From: Nanosynbacter sp.
GTDB lineage: Bacteria > Patescibacteriota > Saccharimonadia > Saccharimonadales > Saccharimonadaceae
Length of the DNA stretch: 18,719 bases
Direction of reading: 5' to 3'
Assembly (NCBI GenBank): GCA_029975625.1
Contig: JARKOR010000265.1
Span: forward strand, 1-18,719
The translations under genes were made by a program, and so were the position numbers. The notes beneath the pieces are model-generated. The model ran no database searches and was not told the origin of the DNA. It saw only the letters and a list, made by a program, of their open reading frames with translations. The stretch's first letter is position 1, and each line of letters starts with the position of its first letter. Shown piece by piece: positions 8,501-14,447 of this stretch.

Positions 8501-8750
8501 AACCTCACTTTGGGCGGTGCTGTATAATTCAGGCGGGACTCCACCCTCTGGAGGACTGAAGGGCAAGGCGCCTCTCCAGACTTCGTCCGGCGGAATAACC
8601 ATGATTGATCTGGCAACCGCCTTTACGCAGCGAGGCGGCCGCAAGCTTAGTTCAGGGCTCAGTCCTTCCGGCATGGCCCCAAAGGGGCGCTTTCCGCCGC
8701 TGTTACAGCCAAAGCCGGTGAGAAAGGTTATTAACGTTCAGGAAAGATAA
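2586..8750 (+). CDS. pilY1: PilY1-type pilus tip adhesin/assembly protein, 2054 aa
   Basis: The ATG at 2586 is preceded by GAGGGG (2574-2579) and starts a signal peptide ending AEA-D39. A longer frame from GTG 2484 lacks a ribosome binding site. Residues 39-236 look like an N-terminal β domain. Residues 237-549 hold four tandem bacterial-repeat modules. Residues 566-578 (PPNVMLMLSVETP) sit where PilY1 proteins carry the start of a vWA domain, but the metal-site residues are missing. The C-terminal half is the PilY β-propeller, with the blade motif DVVYAGSNDGMMHAFKLG at 1456-1473. An acidic loop, EDTDGDKELE (1301-1310), is a possible calcium site. PilY1 is exported with the minor pilins, primes pili, counters retraction and mediates adhesion. 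About 34 cysteines in the mature protein imply many disulfides. P. aeruginosa PilY1 is much shorter (about 1160 aa). It is probably cotranscribed from the σ54 promoter. Confidence 0.93.
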   Translation: MRSVMKRLCGFSGRSVQFVVAVILGMLIPLAFTGAAEADTFYIRGTGTSNITIPGFAGTTNMLDNNSSDLSASNGSYLTVLRNSPSSGGSTPIMRENYSSSGTRTLGRAVFNTPYAGDVTIPAGQAITGSFYLMADHAGDRFRFQIVDYDPANTSAPITIASHTGNIPSSGNIDTSTPPTLYTVNFTPLTLDYTLRAGHYIGLVITYINSSGSARRGYVYCTSSYQSRFVMPVTYKMTAIADAHGTITSTGVNAHNSTVATYDTPGSSRTYSISADAGYSIVNVRVDGVSQGAITSYTFTNIAAPHTIEVITTATLNNVTINQDTGGHVVQGANDCTSSTCSYTRYTGTYTFDFTPYANYSVYGITVNGVSQPVPGGQVTTYSLPIHIAGPTTINVDYEPFIEVTSSAGTGGTVSPSGSTAVPRGQSLTFDIVPDAGYRIHSITDNGVYVGNTSPYTITNIQSSHDVAVSFMPVHTITATAGPNGSITPVGDSTVDHGSTLSFSMAGNTGYVVSDVLVDGVSVGGLTSYTFTNITADHTIAVTFTAAAVPSDYCAIPPFIASSAPPNVMLMLSVETPMQGPANVRVVPNGIPSDINYTANSTSGECGNGALGCYDNLREYYGYFETGKCYTYSSNMFIPSGPATNYQCSAGTAWSGNFLNWATTMAVDAFRRAFTGGNRDTDTTSSTVILAARHQSSWFPDPIRIDNAELYMPVSGSGVTRYIRRAGTGMGFVLCNAGRTTCDFSTSGSGENLFPIAGTNAQAAYRLRIKACDSTGGVETRCNSVTNKPEGTIQKYMDRIRFALISYAADSTEGRDGGVLRANMKWVGPKIPYGLRYHDAGGSIQTCNDSSGCNNPVKEVDENGLFQNNPDGASGANSGIINYINKFAYASGYKSHDPMGEMYYQVVRYFMNLTPSVNNYCNGLTNFTSSYADGFAFYCNSSKTNTWGWRDPSLYSCSKNFVIAINDANPWLDKRIPGSAFKADYTSSAEGDDFGDWCGSSYGACDSDFTLNGSQVNVEEWTNKVGDIEGLTGKTFGSASRMFGCEVDASGDCIGGFASGGKSITLGKLGRIIGTPPSPSKKNSYNVAGLAYFAHMNNLRPDFNHCSVTTSTTCSTDADCPSSESCVIDLHNLTTYMIDTQEPQSNMLVGPMNMLYLAAKYGGFEDKDKDQSVVIGGKRYNSPYTSRSTTGPAYSLINNQYNAEWTTGINGTGNPDTYYFASSASLVESSLNKAFSSILNKAASGTAAAVANNKSGERGANIIQALFYPEWPNDKNVKWLGEVQALWYYLDPIIGYSGIYEDTDGDKELELNIDLMPGSDPFFTKALWKAGVELHKRSASSRNIYTLLNTSQPDLSNAANAFVTGKASTLKSLLDVGSYTDAQTDALVTYLRGTDGGTNRSRTLTYEGTTGCWKLGDVINSTPQVQSAIPTNSFHQTYSDGSYAIFIGSDQYKSNDVVYAGSNDGMMHAFKLGHVQKITDSTKPFRIAGITDSTDLGKEYWAFIPQNALPYMKNQADQNYCHQYLLDGSPLVFDASINKHSGCADNYWECERKTTLVGGTGANKNKYVESTTSWRTVLLGSMGLGGASRGGNCNETLAHDTDPSNNTDCVKTPMTNAGYSSYFALDVTDPLKPVHMWEFSDAVLPSADKGLGLTTPSVAIARINAQVDGSPDKSKNGRWFAVIASGPTGAINTSTRQFLGRSDQNLKIYVVDINAANADMVNSPTTPTFVKNTNYWVFEPTGSDGQPIKYAFSNSISGAAVDLDRSSSSLVGFYSDDVVYITYTKATLDSDGYPVDWNRGGVMRLVTNNDPNPANWFVSPLVDSPASQSETDGVVGPITTSIAKLQDRNNQKLWIFFGEGRYFYQGDNLNETRRIFGVADPCYNYDLEHINTLSTAVSKCPAVTVNDTNFKDMSSTPTATLTTEKGWFITLDAAGGTAGAERLVSDVTAAANGIVFFTTYVPNTDLCSAAGTTSLWAVLYNSGGTPPSGGLKGKAPLQTSSGGITMIDLATAFTQRGGRKLSSGLSPSGMAPKGRFPPLLQPKPVRKVINVQER
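3294..4232 (+). repeat. Four tandem ~75-80-residue repeat modules inside PilY1
   Basis: These are protein-level repeats at residues ~237-315, 316-400, 401-474 and 475-549. Each follows the same plan: a β strand, GG-x-I/V (AHGTITSTG, TGGHVVQG, TGGTVSPSG, PNGSITPVG), an aromatic-rich strand with AGY or ANY, V/I-DGV, then SYTFTNI or SPYTITNI and a closing TI-V strand. Modules 1 and 4 share V-V-DGVS and TSYTFTNI almost exactly. This resembles the bacterial repeat (Flg_new-type/InlB B-like) modules common in secreted adhesins. The second module is the most divergent and carries two cysteines. The modules probably act as a stalk or adhesive spacer. Confidence 0.65.
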
Positions 8751-8780
8751 TATAAAATCTGCTTGAGACTGAAGGACGTC

Positions 8781-9299
8781 ATGACAACCATGCATCGCGT
8801 GTCACCATTGAATAAGCTGGGGTTTACCCTCGTGGAGCTGGTGGTAATAATAGCGATTATCGCGACACTGCTGAGCATATCGACCATTGCGTTCCATGAC
8901 TGGATGCTGAAGTCACGCGCAGAGGCACAGATCAGACAGATAGTCGCCGATGTCAACAGTATCCGGCTTCGGGCCATGACGACCAAACAACGTCACAGTA
9001 TTGAACTGGATGCCGACAGATATGTCTTCAGGTCCTATAGTTCGGAGAATGAATCTATTGATGATGGCAGGCTGATATCGGACGGCCAGCAGGTTGCCTT
9101 TCGATTGATGAAGGATTCAACGTCATTTTTTGCCGGTGAAAGATACGAATTTGACCAGAGAGGGATGCTGCAGGATATCGGTGATGTGCTGCCGATCTTT
9201 CTTGAATATGACGGTAATGCCAATCAGGATTGTGCAAATCTCCGTGTCATTCGTGTGAATGGGGGCAAAAAATCTGGAGACACATGCGATGATAAGTAA
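8781..9299 (+). CDS. GspH/FimT-family type IV pseudopilin (second copy)
   Basis: A 172-aa minor pilin. The ATG at 8781 has AAGGA at 8772-8776. An upstream TTG (8763) and a second ATG (8790) are alternatives; all keep the prepilin signal intact. The leader ends at Gly14 and is followed by FTLVELVVIIAIIATLLS, with Glu at mature position 5, so PilD cleavage and methylation are expected. The soluble part continues as a helix (KSRAEAQIRQIVADVNSIRL) and then a β-rich domain typical of FimT/FimU/GspH. Two C-terminal cysteines (DCANL, DTCDD) could form a disulfide. The gene begins 30 bp after pilY1 and its end overlaps pilV by 11 bp, so translation is probably coupled. It heads the minor-pilin group that caps or primes the pilus. 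Confidence 0.87.
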   Translation: MTTMHRVSPLNKLGFTLVELVVIIAIIATLLSISTIAFHDWMLKSRAEAQIRQIVADVNSIRLRAMTTKQRHSIELDADRYVFRSYSSENESIDDGRLISDGQQVAFRLMKDSTSFFAGERYEFDQRGMLQDIGDVLPIFLEYDGNANQDCANLRVIRVNGGKKSGDTCDDK

Positions 9300-9678
9300 T
9301 TATCAAGGGTTCACCTTACTTGAGTTTCTCGTGTCGCTCGTAATTATATCAGTGGGTTTGCTGGGGTTACTTACCTGCATCAACGTTGCGATGGAAAGAA
9401 ATCTCGGCAACATGTACCGATCAGAGGCCGTTTCTATTGCTGATGACAGGATGATGCAGAAGAAATCACGATCATTCGCATCCCTCTCCACAACCTCGGC
9501 GAATCCCGACATGATCCTGGTCAATCGAGCCACTCGTGGAATATTCAATAATTATTCCGTGCAGGAAATCATTAATCAGTCTACAACGAATTCCAAGGAA
9601 ATAGTGATAAACGTATCGTGGAAGAAAAAAGGCAAAAGGTTCACCCATTCAATATCTTCCATAGTATCGACATTCTGA
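9289..9678 (+). CDS. pilV: PilV-like minor pilin
   Basis: A 129-aa protein. The ATG at 9289 is used because it gives a compact leader, MISNYQG, cut before FTLLEFLVSLVIISVGLLGL, with Glu at mature position 5. GGAG (9276-9279) lies 9 nt upstream. The frame also opens at ATG 9259, but that adds an unlikely polar extension. The helix continues as LTCINVAMERNLGNMYRSEAVSIADDRM, which follows the PilV N-terminal pattern (SVGLLGLL, then a repeated polar helix that recurs as A-x-x-D-R). The soluble domain is short (~85 residues) and has no cysteine pair. It is one of the tip/priming pilins, placed between FimT and PilW as in other minor-pilin operons. Its start overlaps the FimT stop. Confidence 0.82.
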   Translation: MISNYQGFTLLEFLVSLVIISVGLLGLLTCINVAMERNLGNMYRSEAVSIADDRMMQKKSRSFASLSTTSANPDMILVNRATRGIFNNYSVQEIINQSTTNSKEIVINVSWKKKGKRFTHSISSIVSTF

Positions 9679-9686
9679 GGTGACGC

Positions 9687-10955
9687 GTGAACGACACATG
9701 TAATAACAATACAGGGTTTACCTTGGTCGAGTTAATTGTCGTCATGGCGGTATTCATGGTGATCATAGCGGTCGCGGCCCAGACTTTTAATACAATTGTT
9801 ACAAATTCCATCAAGTATTCAAAAAGCGAAGAGAGTAACATCGAAGGCATAATTGGTCTCGAAGTCATGCGGCATGATCTTGAGCAAATGGGTTTCGGCC
9901 TGCCGTGGAAATTCAAGCCCGACTCAACTATAAGTAGCAGCGAGTACAGTGAGTGTGAGAATGCTTTGGGCGAGGAATTGAACGATGCCCCCGGAATCCC
10001 TCGTGCTTTTGCTGGGCGTGACGGTTACGGAGAGTATGGCTCCGATTTCATAGCGGTTAAGGCGTCCACACTCGGTGTTGCAAGTACTTCGCTACCCTGG
10101 TCCTATGTTCCTTATCATAATTACAGTACCGCATCGGGAGGTGAATCCAGACCGGTATCCTGGTCTTCACAAAATATCCAGCCGGGTACGAAAGTCATCG
10201 CCATACGTTCGAATTTCAATGATGAGAACGACGACCATGTTTTAATGGAAAACTCCGGTTCATATGCATTTGATTATGCAACGGACGGTACCATTGATGA
10301 AGCTTTTTTGCCCGAGACCGATCAACAAACTCATCTGATATATGGTATCAGCCCTACCACTCCTCGCATGCCTTTCAACAGGGCCGACTATTTCATCAAT
10401 TATTCGTCCTCCGGCGCGCCGAGTCCACCGGATTATTGCGCCGAAAATACGGGCGTTCTCTATAAGGCGGTTGTTAACCATTCGACCGGCGACTATGATT
10501 ATATGCCCCTTCTGGACTGTGTCGCGGATATGCAGATAGTACTGGGGTGGGACACCTCGGAGCAGGGCAAGGCCAATAACGTTGACGCATACTCTTCCCT
10601 TCCGACCTCTGACGGTACGGTAACAGCGTCGCCGGCCACTGCCACGAGTTGGATTAAGAACTGGCTCACCGTGTCTGCCGGGGACCCTGAAAAAATTCCG
10701 AGAAACATCCGTGAACATCTGAAGGTGATCAAGGTATATATACTTGCGCAGGAAGGCAGACGTAGCAGGTATTATACTTATCCTGAACCATCAATGATCG
10801 TCGGCAAGGATTGCAAGTCTGCGGAAACCGCGGACATTGATTGCGGGTCAAGTTTCACGCGCTCCTACACGTTTTCTTCTGAGCAGCGAAAATTCCACTG
10901 GAAACTTTACCGAATTATCGTTCGTCCCAAGAATCTTGTCAGCAATCAACGTTGA
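9687..10955 (+). CDS. pilW: PilW-like minor pilin
   Basis: A 422-aa protein starting at GTG 9687, with GAGG (9677-9680) 6 nt upstream, 8 bp after pilV. The leader MNDTCNNNTG is followed by FTLVELIVVMAVFMVIIAVA, with Glu at mature position 5, a full class III signal. The N-terminal region reads EESNIEGIIGLEVMRHDLEQ, the PilW-type helix continuation (LRHDIEQAGYG in homologues; here LEQMGFGLPW). The large soluble domain is rich in Ser, Tyr and Asp and ends in a β region (HWKLYRIIVRPKNL). PilW-type pilins are large and sit at the base of the tip complex with PilX and PilY1. Cysteines occur as scattered singles and pairs (GKDCKS, DIDCGSS). Confidence 0.85.
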   Translation: MNDTCNNNTGFTLVELIVVMAVFMVIIAVAAQTFNTIVTNSIKYSKSEESNIEGIIGLEVMRHDLEQMGFGLPWKFKPDSTISSSEYSECENALGEELNDAPGIPRAFAGRDGYGEYGSDFIAVKASTLGVASTSLPWSYVPYHNYSTASGGESRPVSWSSQNIQPGTKVIAIRSNFNDENDDHVLMENSGSYAFDYATDGTIDEAFLPETDQQTHLIYGISPTTPRMPFNRADYFINYSSSGAPSPPDYCAENTGVLYKAVVNHSTGDYDYMPLLDCVADMQIVLGWDTSEQGKANNVDAYSSLPTSDGTVTASPATATSWIKNWLTVSAGDPEKIPRNIREHLKVIKVYILAQEGRRSRYYTYPEPSMIVGKDCKSAETADIDCGSSFTRSYTFSSEQRKFHWKLYRIIVRPKNLVSNQR

Positions 10956-10976
10956 GGGACTCTGAGAGGATATATC

Positions 10977-11657
10977 ATGTGGTATCTACGGAATGAAAAA
11001 GGCGTTGCGCTGGTCACATCAATCATGTTCACTGCGTTGGCGCTTGTGATATGCGCATCTCTCCTTTACATTATTACCACTGGAATACAGGCCACAGGAG
11101 CTCTCAAACGATATAAGACCGCCTTGGAGGCCACCTATGGCGGGACTGAAATAATGCTTAAGGATATTGTGAATGCTTCCTTCGGTTTTAATGACTATAA
11201 AAGTGTGCATGTGGATGCGACATTTGAAGATTATCTTAAGACTAGAATGGGTCTTTTGGCTTCCAGCGCAAGCGTATCCAGTTGCATGTATGAACGATTA
11301 ACTTTGCCTACGACACAATGGAGTGCAGCTTGCGCGGATGCGAAACTGAGGCCGAAAGATGCTCCCGACCTATCGTTTGAGTTAAGCGCTACCTCCGGTT
11401 CTCCATATGTTGTGTACTCTAAGATCGTTAACACGATGGAAAGGAAATTCACCGTCCTTGACGGTGGCGTGGTGAAAACCGTAGTCATTGCAGGGAATTC
11501 GGATACGAGCACGATATCTTTGGACGGAGCCTCAACAACGGAAGGTGGACAGGTCACCGTACCACACTATCCATATGTATACAGGATTGAAATTCAGGGA
11601 GAAAGAAAGCAAAATCCGCTGGAAAAAGCAAATGTATCAGTCATGTATGCATATTAA
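10977..11657 (+). CDS. pilX: PilX-like minor pilin lacking Glu5
   Basis: A 226-aa protein. The ATG at 10977 has AGAGGA (10966-10971) 6 nt upstream, 21 bp after pilW. The N-terminus NEKG then VALVTSIMFTALALVICASL is a PilX-N pattern: a Gly9 cleavage site and a hydrophobic helix. Mature position 5 is Thr rather than Glu, as in GspK- and some PilX-type tip pilins. It continues with the helical segment ATGALKRYKTALEATYGGTE, which matches the PilX helix where a TA-x-EA-x-YG pattern is usual. The C-terminal half is β-rich and ends MYAY. It is the last gene of the minor-pilin group. PilX is inferred from order plus the N-terminal family; the soluble domain is not diagnostic. Confidence 0.78.
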   Translation: MWYLRNEKGVALVTSIMFTALALVICASLLYIITTGIQATGALKRYKTALEATYGGTEIMLKDIVNASFGFNDYKSVHVDATFEDYLKTRMGLLASSASVSSCMYERLTLPTTQWSAACADAKLRPKDAPDLSFELSATSGSPYVVYSKIVNTMERKFTVLDGGVVKTVVIAGNSDTSTISLDGASTTEGGQVTVPHYPYVYRIEIQGERKQNPLEKANVSVMYAY

Positions 11658-11755
11658 GGCCCTTGAGAGAGGGTAATAGGCTTTGATGCTTGCAGAGAAT
11701 CTGTATCGCCAAATCATGATCTTGTTATGAAATATTGATTTAAGCGAGGAGTGAA

Positions 11756-11766
11756 ACGTGTCACGT
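11756..11766. promoter_or_regulatory. 11-bp palindrome, possible operator
   Basis: ACGTG-T-CACGT is a perfect inverted repeat about 75 bp upstream of the -35 box of the XRE promoter. It is too short and lacks a T-tract, so it is not a terminator. A second perfect palindrome, AACAATTGTT, lies at 11811-11820, about 20 bp before that -35 box. Either could be a regulator site in the otherwise gene-free 239-bp gap between pilX and the XRE gene. Confidence 0.25.
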
Positions 11767-11767
11767 G

Positions 11768-11799
11768 AGGGGTAATCGTTTTGAAAGTTCCCTTTTTTT
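11768..11799 (+). terminator. Weak candidate terminator after the minor-pilin group
   Basis: AGGGG (11768-11772) can pair with TTCCCT (ending near 11793) across a 17-nt loop, and is followed directly by a run of seven or more T residues. The stem is short and the loop long, so efficiency is doubtful. The T-tract and the position between pilX and a new promoter are the main support. Confidence 0.3.
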
Positions 11800-11839
11800 G
11801 TATTCATGAAAACAATTGTTATCAACTAGCAAAATTATC

Positions 11840-11867
11840 TTGACATTCATGCAAATTATTGTAAATT
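11840..11867 (+). promoter_or_regulatory. σ70-type promoter of the XRE–pilM operon
   Basis: A perfect -35 box TTGACA (11840-11845) is followed after 16 bp by TAAATT (11862-11867), which matches 4 of 6 -10 positions. Transcription would start near 11874, about 23 nt before the ATG of the XRE gene, leaving room for its AGGA ribosome binding site. Flanking sequence is AT-rich. This probably starts the XRE-pilMNOPQ transcript. Confidence 0.55.
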
Positions 11868-11896
11868 CCAGAAAAAAGTTTTCTAGGAATGGATAT

Positions 11897-12097
11897 ATGA
11901 AGCATCAGAACAATGTCAGGAAAATTCGCGAGGAAAGGTTGATGAGCAAGATGGAACTGGCTCGGCTGGCTGGGGTCTCCGCTGCAACTATTGATCGGAT
12001 TGAGCGCGGGGAGTTGTGCCGCATGGAAACTAAAAGGAAGATCATTTTCGCCCTTGGCTTTACTCTCGCGGACAAGGACAAAGTCTTTGTTGATTAA
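11897..12097 (+). CDS. Small XRE-family helix-turn-helix regulator
   Basis: A 66-aa protein that is almost entirely one Cro/C1-type HTH domain. The ATG at 11897 follows AGGA (11885-11888). Earlier in-frame ATGs at 11816 and nearby would place the promoter inside the coding region. The motif reads VRKIREERLMSKMELARLAG, then VSAATIDRIERGELCRMETKRKII. The helix-2/helix-3 pair (MELARLAG, SAATIDRIERG) is well preserved. There is no effector or dimerisation domain, so it may act as a simple DNA-binding switch or need a partner. It lies 18 bp ahead of pilM and is probably cotranscribed with it. An autoregulatory or pilM-operon role is a plausible guess; the targets are unknown. Confidence 0.88.
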   Translation: MKHQNNVRKIREERLMSKMELARLAGVSAATIDRIERGELCRMETKRKIIFALGFTLADKDKVFVD

Positions 12098-12115
12098 AGG
12101 AAACAGGACTCGGCC

Positions 12116-13168
12116 ATGCTCTTCATGAAAAACAGGGAAATAGTTGGTATTGACATCGGATCCAGTTCGGTAAAGCTGGTGCAACTTGCCGAAAATAAAG
12201 GTATCTATCAGTTAAAGAGCTTGGGCATCCTGCCTTTACCCAGCGAGGCAATCGTTGACAACAGTTTGATGGATACCACGTCCATTGTCGAAACCATAAA
12301 AGATCTGCTGAAAAGCCTCAACTGCAAAGCTAAGGAAGCGGTATGCTCGATTTCAGGTAACTCGGTCATTATCCGGAAGATAACGCTTCCGGCCATGACA
12401 CACGAGGAACTTGAGGATCAGATCGCCTGGGAAGCTGAGCAATATATCCCGTTCGATATAAATGATGTCGATTTGGATTTTGAGATCCTGGATACCGATC
12501 TTTCCTCGACTGGAAAGATGACGGTTCTCCTTGTTGCGAGCAAGAAAGAAATTATCAAGGAATATGTCGCCGTCTTCAACGAGGCAGGACTCAAATTGGT
12601 CGTTGTCGATGTCGATTCCTTCGCCGTTCAGAATATTTTTGAGCAGAATTACACACCTCCGGATACTGAGGTGGTGGCACTTATTAATATCGGTGCCAGT
12701 ATCATGAATCTTAATGTGGTAAAAGGAGGTACCTCCTTATTTACCCGTGACGTGCAAATGGGAGGCAACCTCTATACTGATGAAATACAGCGACAGTTTT
12801 CCATCAGTGGCGAAGAGGCGGAAAAAGCCAAGATAACCCGTGAGTTCCACGACAAGTCTCGTCTACGGGACACAATTGCACGTGTAAATGATACTCTTGC
12901 CATAGAGATTCTCCGTTCCCTTGACTTTTACAATTCAAATGCAGAAGACCAGAAAATAAACAAGATATACCTTAGCGGAGGATGCTCAAAGATTTCAAAT
13001 CTTCCGGAGTCAGTGGCACAGCGGCTCGGGCTTCCGGTGGAGATTCTCAACCCCCTTAGAAATATATCCTATAGTGAGAAAGAGTTTGACCCTGAATACC
13101 TTCAGGAAATTGGTCCTCTGGTTGCAGTGGCGGCAGGGCTGGCGATGAGGAGGTTGGGGGATAAATGA
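12116..13168 (+). CDS. pilM: Type IV pilus assembly protein PilM
   Basis: A 350-aa cytoplasmic, actin/FtsA-like ATPase. The ATG at 12116 has AGGA (12105-12108) at 7-nt spacing; an in-frame ATG at 12125 is possible. Motifs seen are phosphate-1 GIDIGSSSVKLVQL (residues 11-24), phosphate-2-like ALINIGASIMNLNV (188-201) and adenosine-binding IYLSGGCSKISNL (284-296). The 1B-like subdomain carries MTHEELEDQIAWEAEQYIPF, a PilM hallmark. PilM sits on the inner-membrane face, binds the N-terminal INLLP tail of PilN and links the PilB/PilT motor to the PilNOP frame. Its stop overlaps the pilN start (ATGA), giving translational coupling. It is the first structural gene of the alignment subcomplex. Confidence 0.97.
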   Translation: MLFMKNREIVGIDIGSSSVKLVQLAENKGIYQLKSLGILPLPSEAIVDNSLMDTTSIVETIKDLLKSLNCKAKEAVCSISGNSVIIRKITLPAMTHEELEDQIAWEAEQYIPFDINDVDLDFEILDTDLSSTGKMTVLLVASKKEIIKEYVAVFNEAGLKLVVVDVDSFAVQNIFEQNYTPPDTEVVALINIGASIMNLNVVKGGTSLFTRDVQMGGNLYTDEIQRQFSISGEEAEKAKITREFHDKSRLRDTIARVNDTLAIEILRSLDFYNSNAEDQKINKIYLSGGCSKISNLPESVAQRLGLPVEILNPLRNISYSEKEFDPEYLQEIGPLVAVAAGLAMRRLGDK

Positions 13169-13746
13169 TAAAGATAAACTTATTGCCCATGAGGGCGGCG
13201 AAAAGAAAGGAAACGGCCAGGCAACAGGTAATTATCATGGCCGGAGTGTTGATAGTTTTTGTTCTTATATTTTTGTCCTTCTACTCCTACCTCTTGATGA
13301 AGATAAGTTCGACAAAAGATGAAATTGCCCGATCCGAGCAGGAAATTGCCGAGCTCAAGGTAAAGATAGGCAAGATTAATGAGCTGGAAAAGCTGAAGTC
13401 CGAAGTCAGCAAGAAGCTGGATGTGCTGAATCAGCTGCGCAAGGGAAGAACGGGTCCGGCTCAGCGATTGTTGACTTTGAGTCAGTCTACGCCGGATAAG
13501 CTCTGGTTGACCGACTATGACGAAAAGGATACCAGCGTAACCGTTAAGGGCATGGCTTTTTCGGAAGAATATATTGCTACTTTCATGAAGAGTCTTGAGG
13601 CCTCAGCTGAGTTTGCGAACGTCGAACTTGTTGTTTCGGAACAGGTTGATCTCTCGGGATTAAAGTTGAAGAAATTCGAGCTCAAATTTAATTTTGAGAT
13701 GCCGAATATAGCCGTAGCTGATGCCGCAAAGAAAGCGGGTCCTTAA
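13165..13746 (+). CDS. pilN: Type IV pilus assembly protein PilN
   Basis: A 193-aa bitopic inner-membrane protein. The start overlaps the pilM stop. The short cytoplasmic tail begins MIKINLLP, where INLLP is the conserved PilM-binding motif, followed by basic residues (AAKRKETARQ). One transmembrane segment spans ~22-45 (VIIMAGVLIVFVLIFLSFYS). A coiled coil follows (about 47-92, KDEIARSEQEIAELKVKIGK), and then a periplasmic ferredoxin-like domain (LWLTDYDEKDTSVTVKGMAF). It forms heterodimers with PilO and passes cytoplasmic signals to PilP and PilQ. An 83-bp gap with an AT-rich hairpin separates it from pilO, unusual in an otherwise compact operon. Confidence 0.95.
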   Translation: MIKINLLPMRAAKRKETARQQVIIMAGVLIVFVLIFLSFYSYLLMKISSTKDEIARSEQEIAELKVKIGKINELEKLKSEVSKKLDVLNQLRKGRTGPAQRLLTLSQSTPDKLWLTDYDEKDTSVTVKGMAFSEEYIATFMKSLEASAEFANVELVVSEQVDLSGLKLKKFELKFNFEMPNIAVADAAKKAGP

Positions 13747-13762
13747 CACTTAATGTTTGTTG

Positions 13763-13780
13763 AAATAAATCCCTTTATTT
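13763..13780 (+). other. AT-rich hairpin in the pilN–pilO gap
   Basis: AAATAAA (13763-13769) pairs with TTTATTT (13774-13780) around a TCCC loop. The stem is only A-T pairs and the following GTATTTTG is only partly T-rich, so efficient termination is unlikely. A weak σ70 match (TTGAAA 13760-13765, 16 bp, TATTTT 13782-13787) overlaps it. It could be an internal promoter, or an mRNA stability or pausing element. The pairing is seen directly; the role is open. Confidence 0.25.
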
Positions 13781-13829
13781 GTATTTTGAATAGTCGGTGC
13801 CACACCATAAATAACGACAAGGAACGACC

Positions 13830-14447
13830 ATGGACCTTGGGGTAGAAAAAATCGCAAAGCTTTCGAATAAACAAAAGATAGCCGTCATGATCTCACTCCT
13901 CTTGATTGTGGGTGTGGTTATGTTTTTCCTGCTGATTCGTCCAAAACACAAGGACTTGAAATCACTTGAAGACAAACTGGGAAAACTGCAGGCACAGGTA
14001 CAAAAAGATAGAGTTACGGCTGCCAAGTTGCCGATCTTGCAAAAAGAATATGACAAGTTAAATAGGCAACTCGAAGCGGTTCTCACCGAATTACCTAATC
14101 AAAAAGAGATTCCCGCACTATTGACAAGTGTAACTGATGAAGGCAAGAAGGCAGGGCTTGAATTCCTGGTTTTCCGTCCGAAACCTGAACAGAAGAAAGA
14201 ATTCTATGCAGAAGTGCCAATAGATATAACAGTCTTAGGCCCCTATAAAAGCATAGGAGATTTTTTCAGCACAGTGGGTAGTTTGCCTCGGATAATGAAT
14301 ATAAGGAATGTTGCTTTTACAGATATAAAAAGTGATGGTGCCCAAACGAATATAAAGGTAACTTGTCTTGCCACTACGTTCCGCTTCCTTGACAAAAGTG
14401 AACAAATCGATACGAAAGAAAAGAAAAATGCAAAAAAAGGTAAATAA
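13830..14447 (+). CDS. pilO: Type IV pilus assembly protein PilO
   Basis: A 205-aa inner-membrane protein. The ATG at 13830 has AAGGA (13814-13818 area) upstream in AAGGAACGACC. A short cytoplasmic N-terminus is followed by one transmembrane helix at ~17-36 (IAVMISLLLIVGVVMFFLLI). Next come a coiled coil (KDLKSLEDKLGKLQAQVQKD) and a periplasmic ferredoxin-like fold holding the PilO-family pattern PVDITVLGPY, seen here as VPIDITVLGPYKSIGDFF. The C-terminus is highly charged (KEKKNAKKGK). It pairs with PilN, contacts PilP and sets the spacing of the alignment complex. It overlaps pilP by 20 bp. Confidence 0.94.
   Translation: MDLGVEKIAKLSNKQKIAVMISLLLIVGVVMFFLLIRPKHKDLKSLEDKLGKLQAQVQKDRVTAAKLPILQKEYDKLNRQLEAVLTELPNQKEIPALLTSVTDEGKKAGLEFLVFRPKPEQKKEFYAEVPIDITVLGPYKSIGDFFSTVGSLPRIMNIRNVAFTDIKSDGAQTNIKVTCLATTFRFLDKSEQIDTKEKKNAKKGK

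Noticed and set aside
11658..11685. Terminator formed by CCCT/AGGG just after pilX
   Set aside because: Only a 4-bp stem with no T-tract; a slightly better but still weak candidate lies at 11768-11799.
11678..11694. σ54-like sequence AGGC...TTGCA after pilX
   Set aside because: The GG and GC are 11 bp apart instead of 10 and the -24 element is poor.
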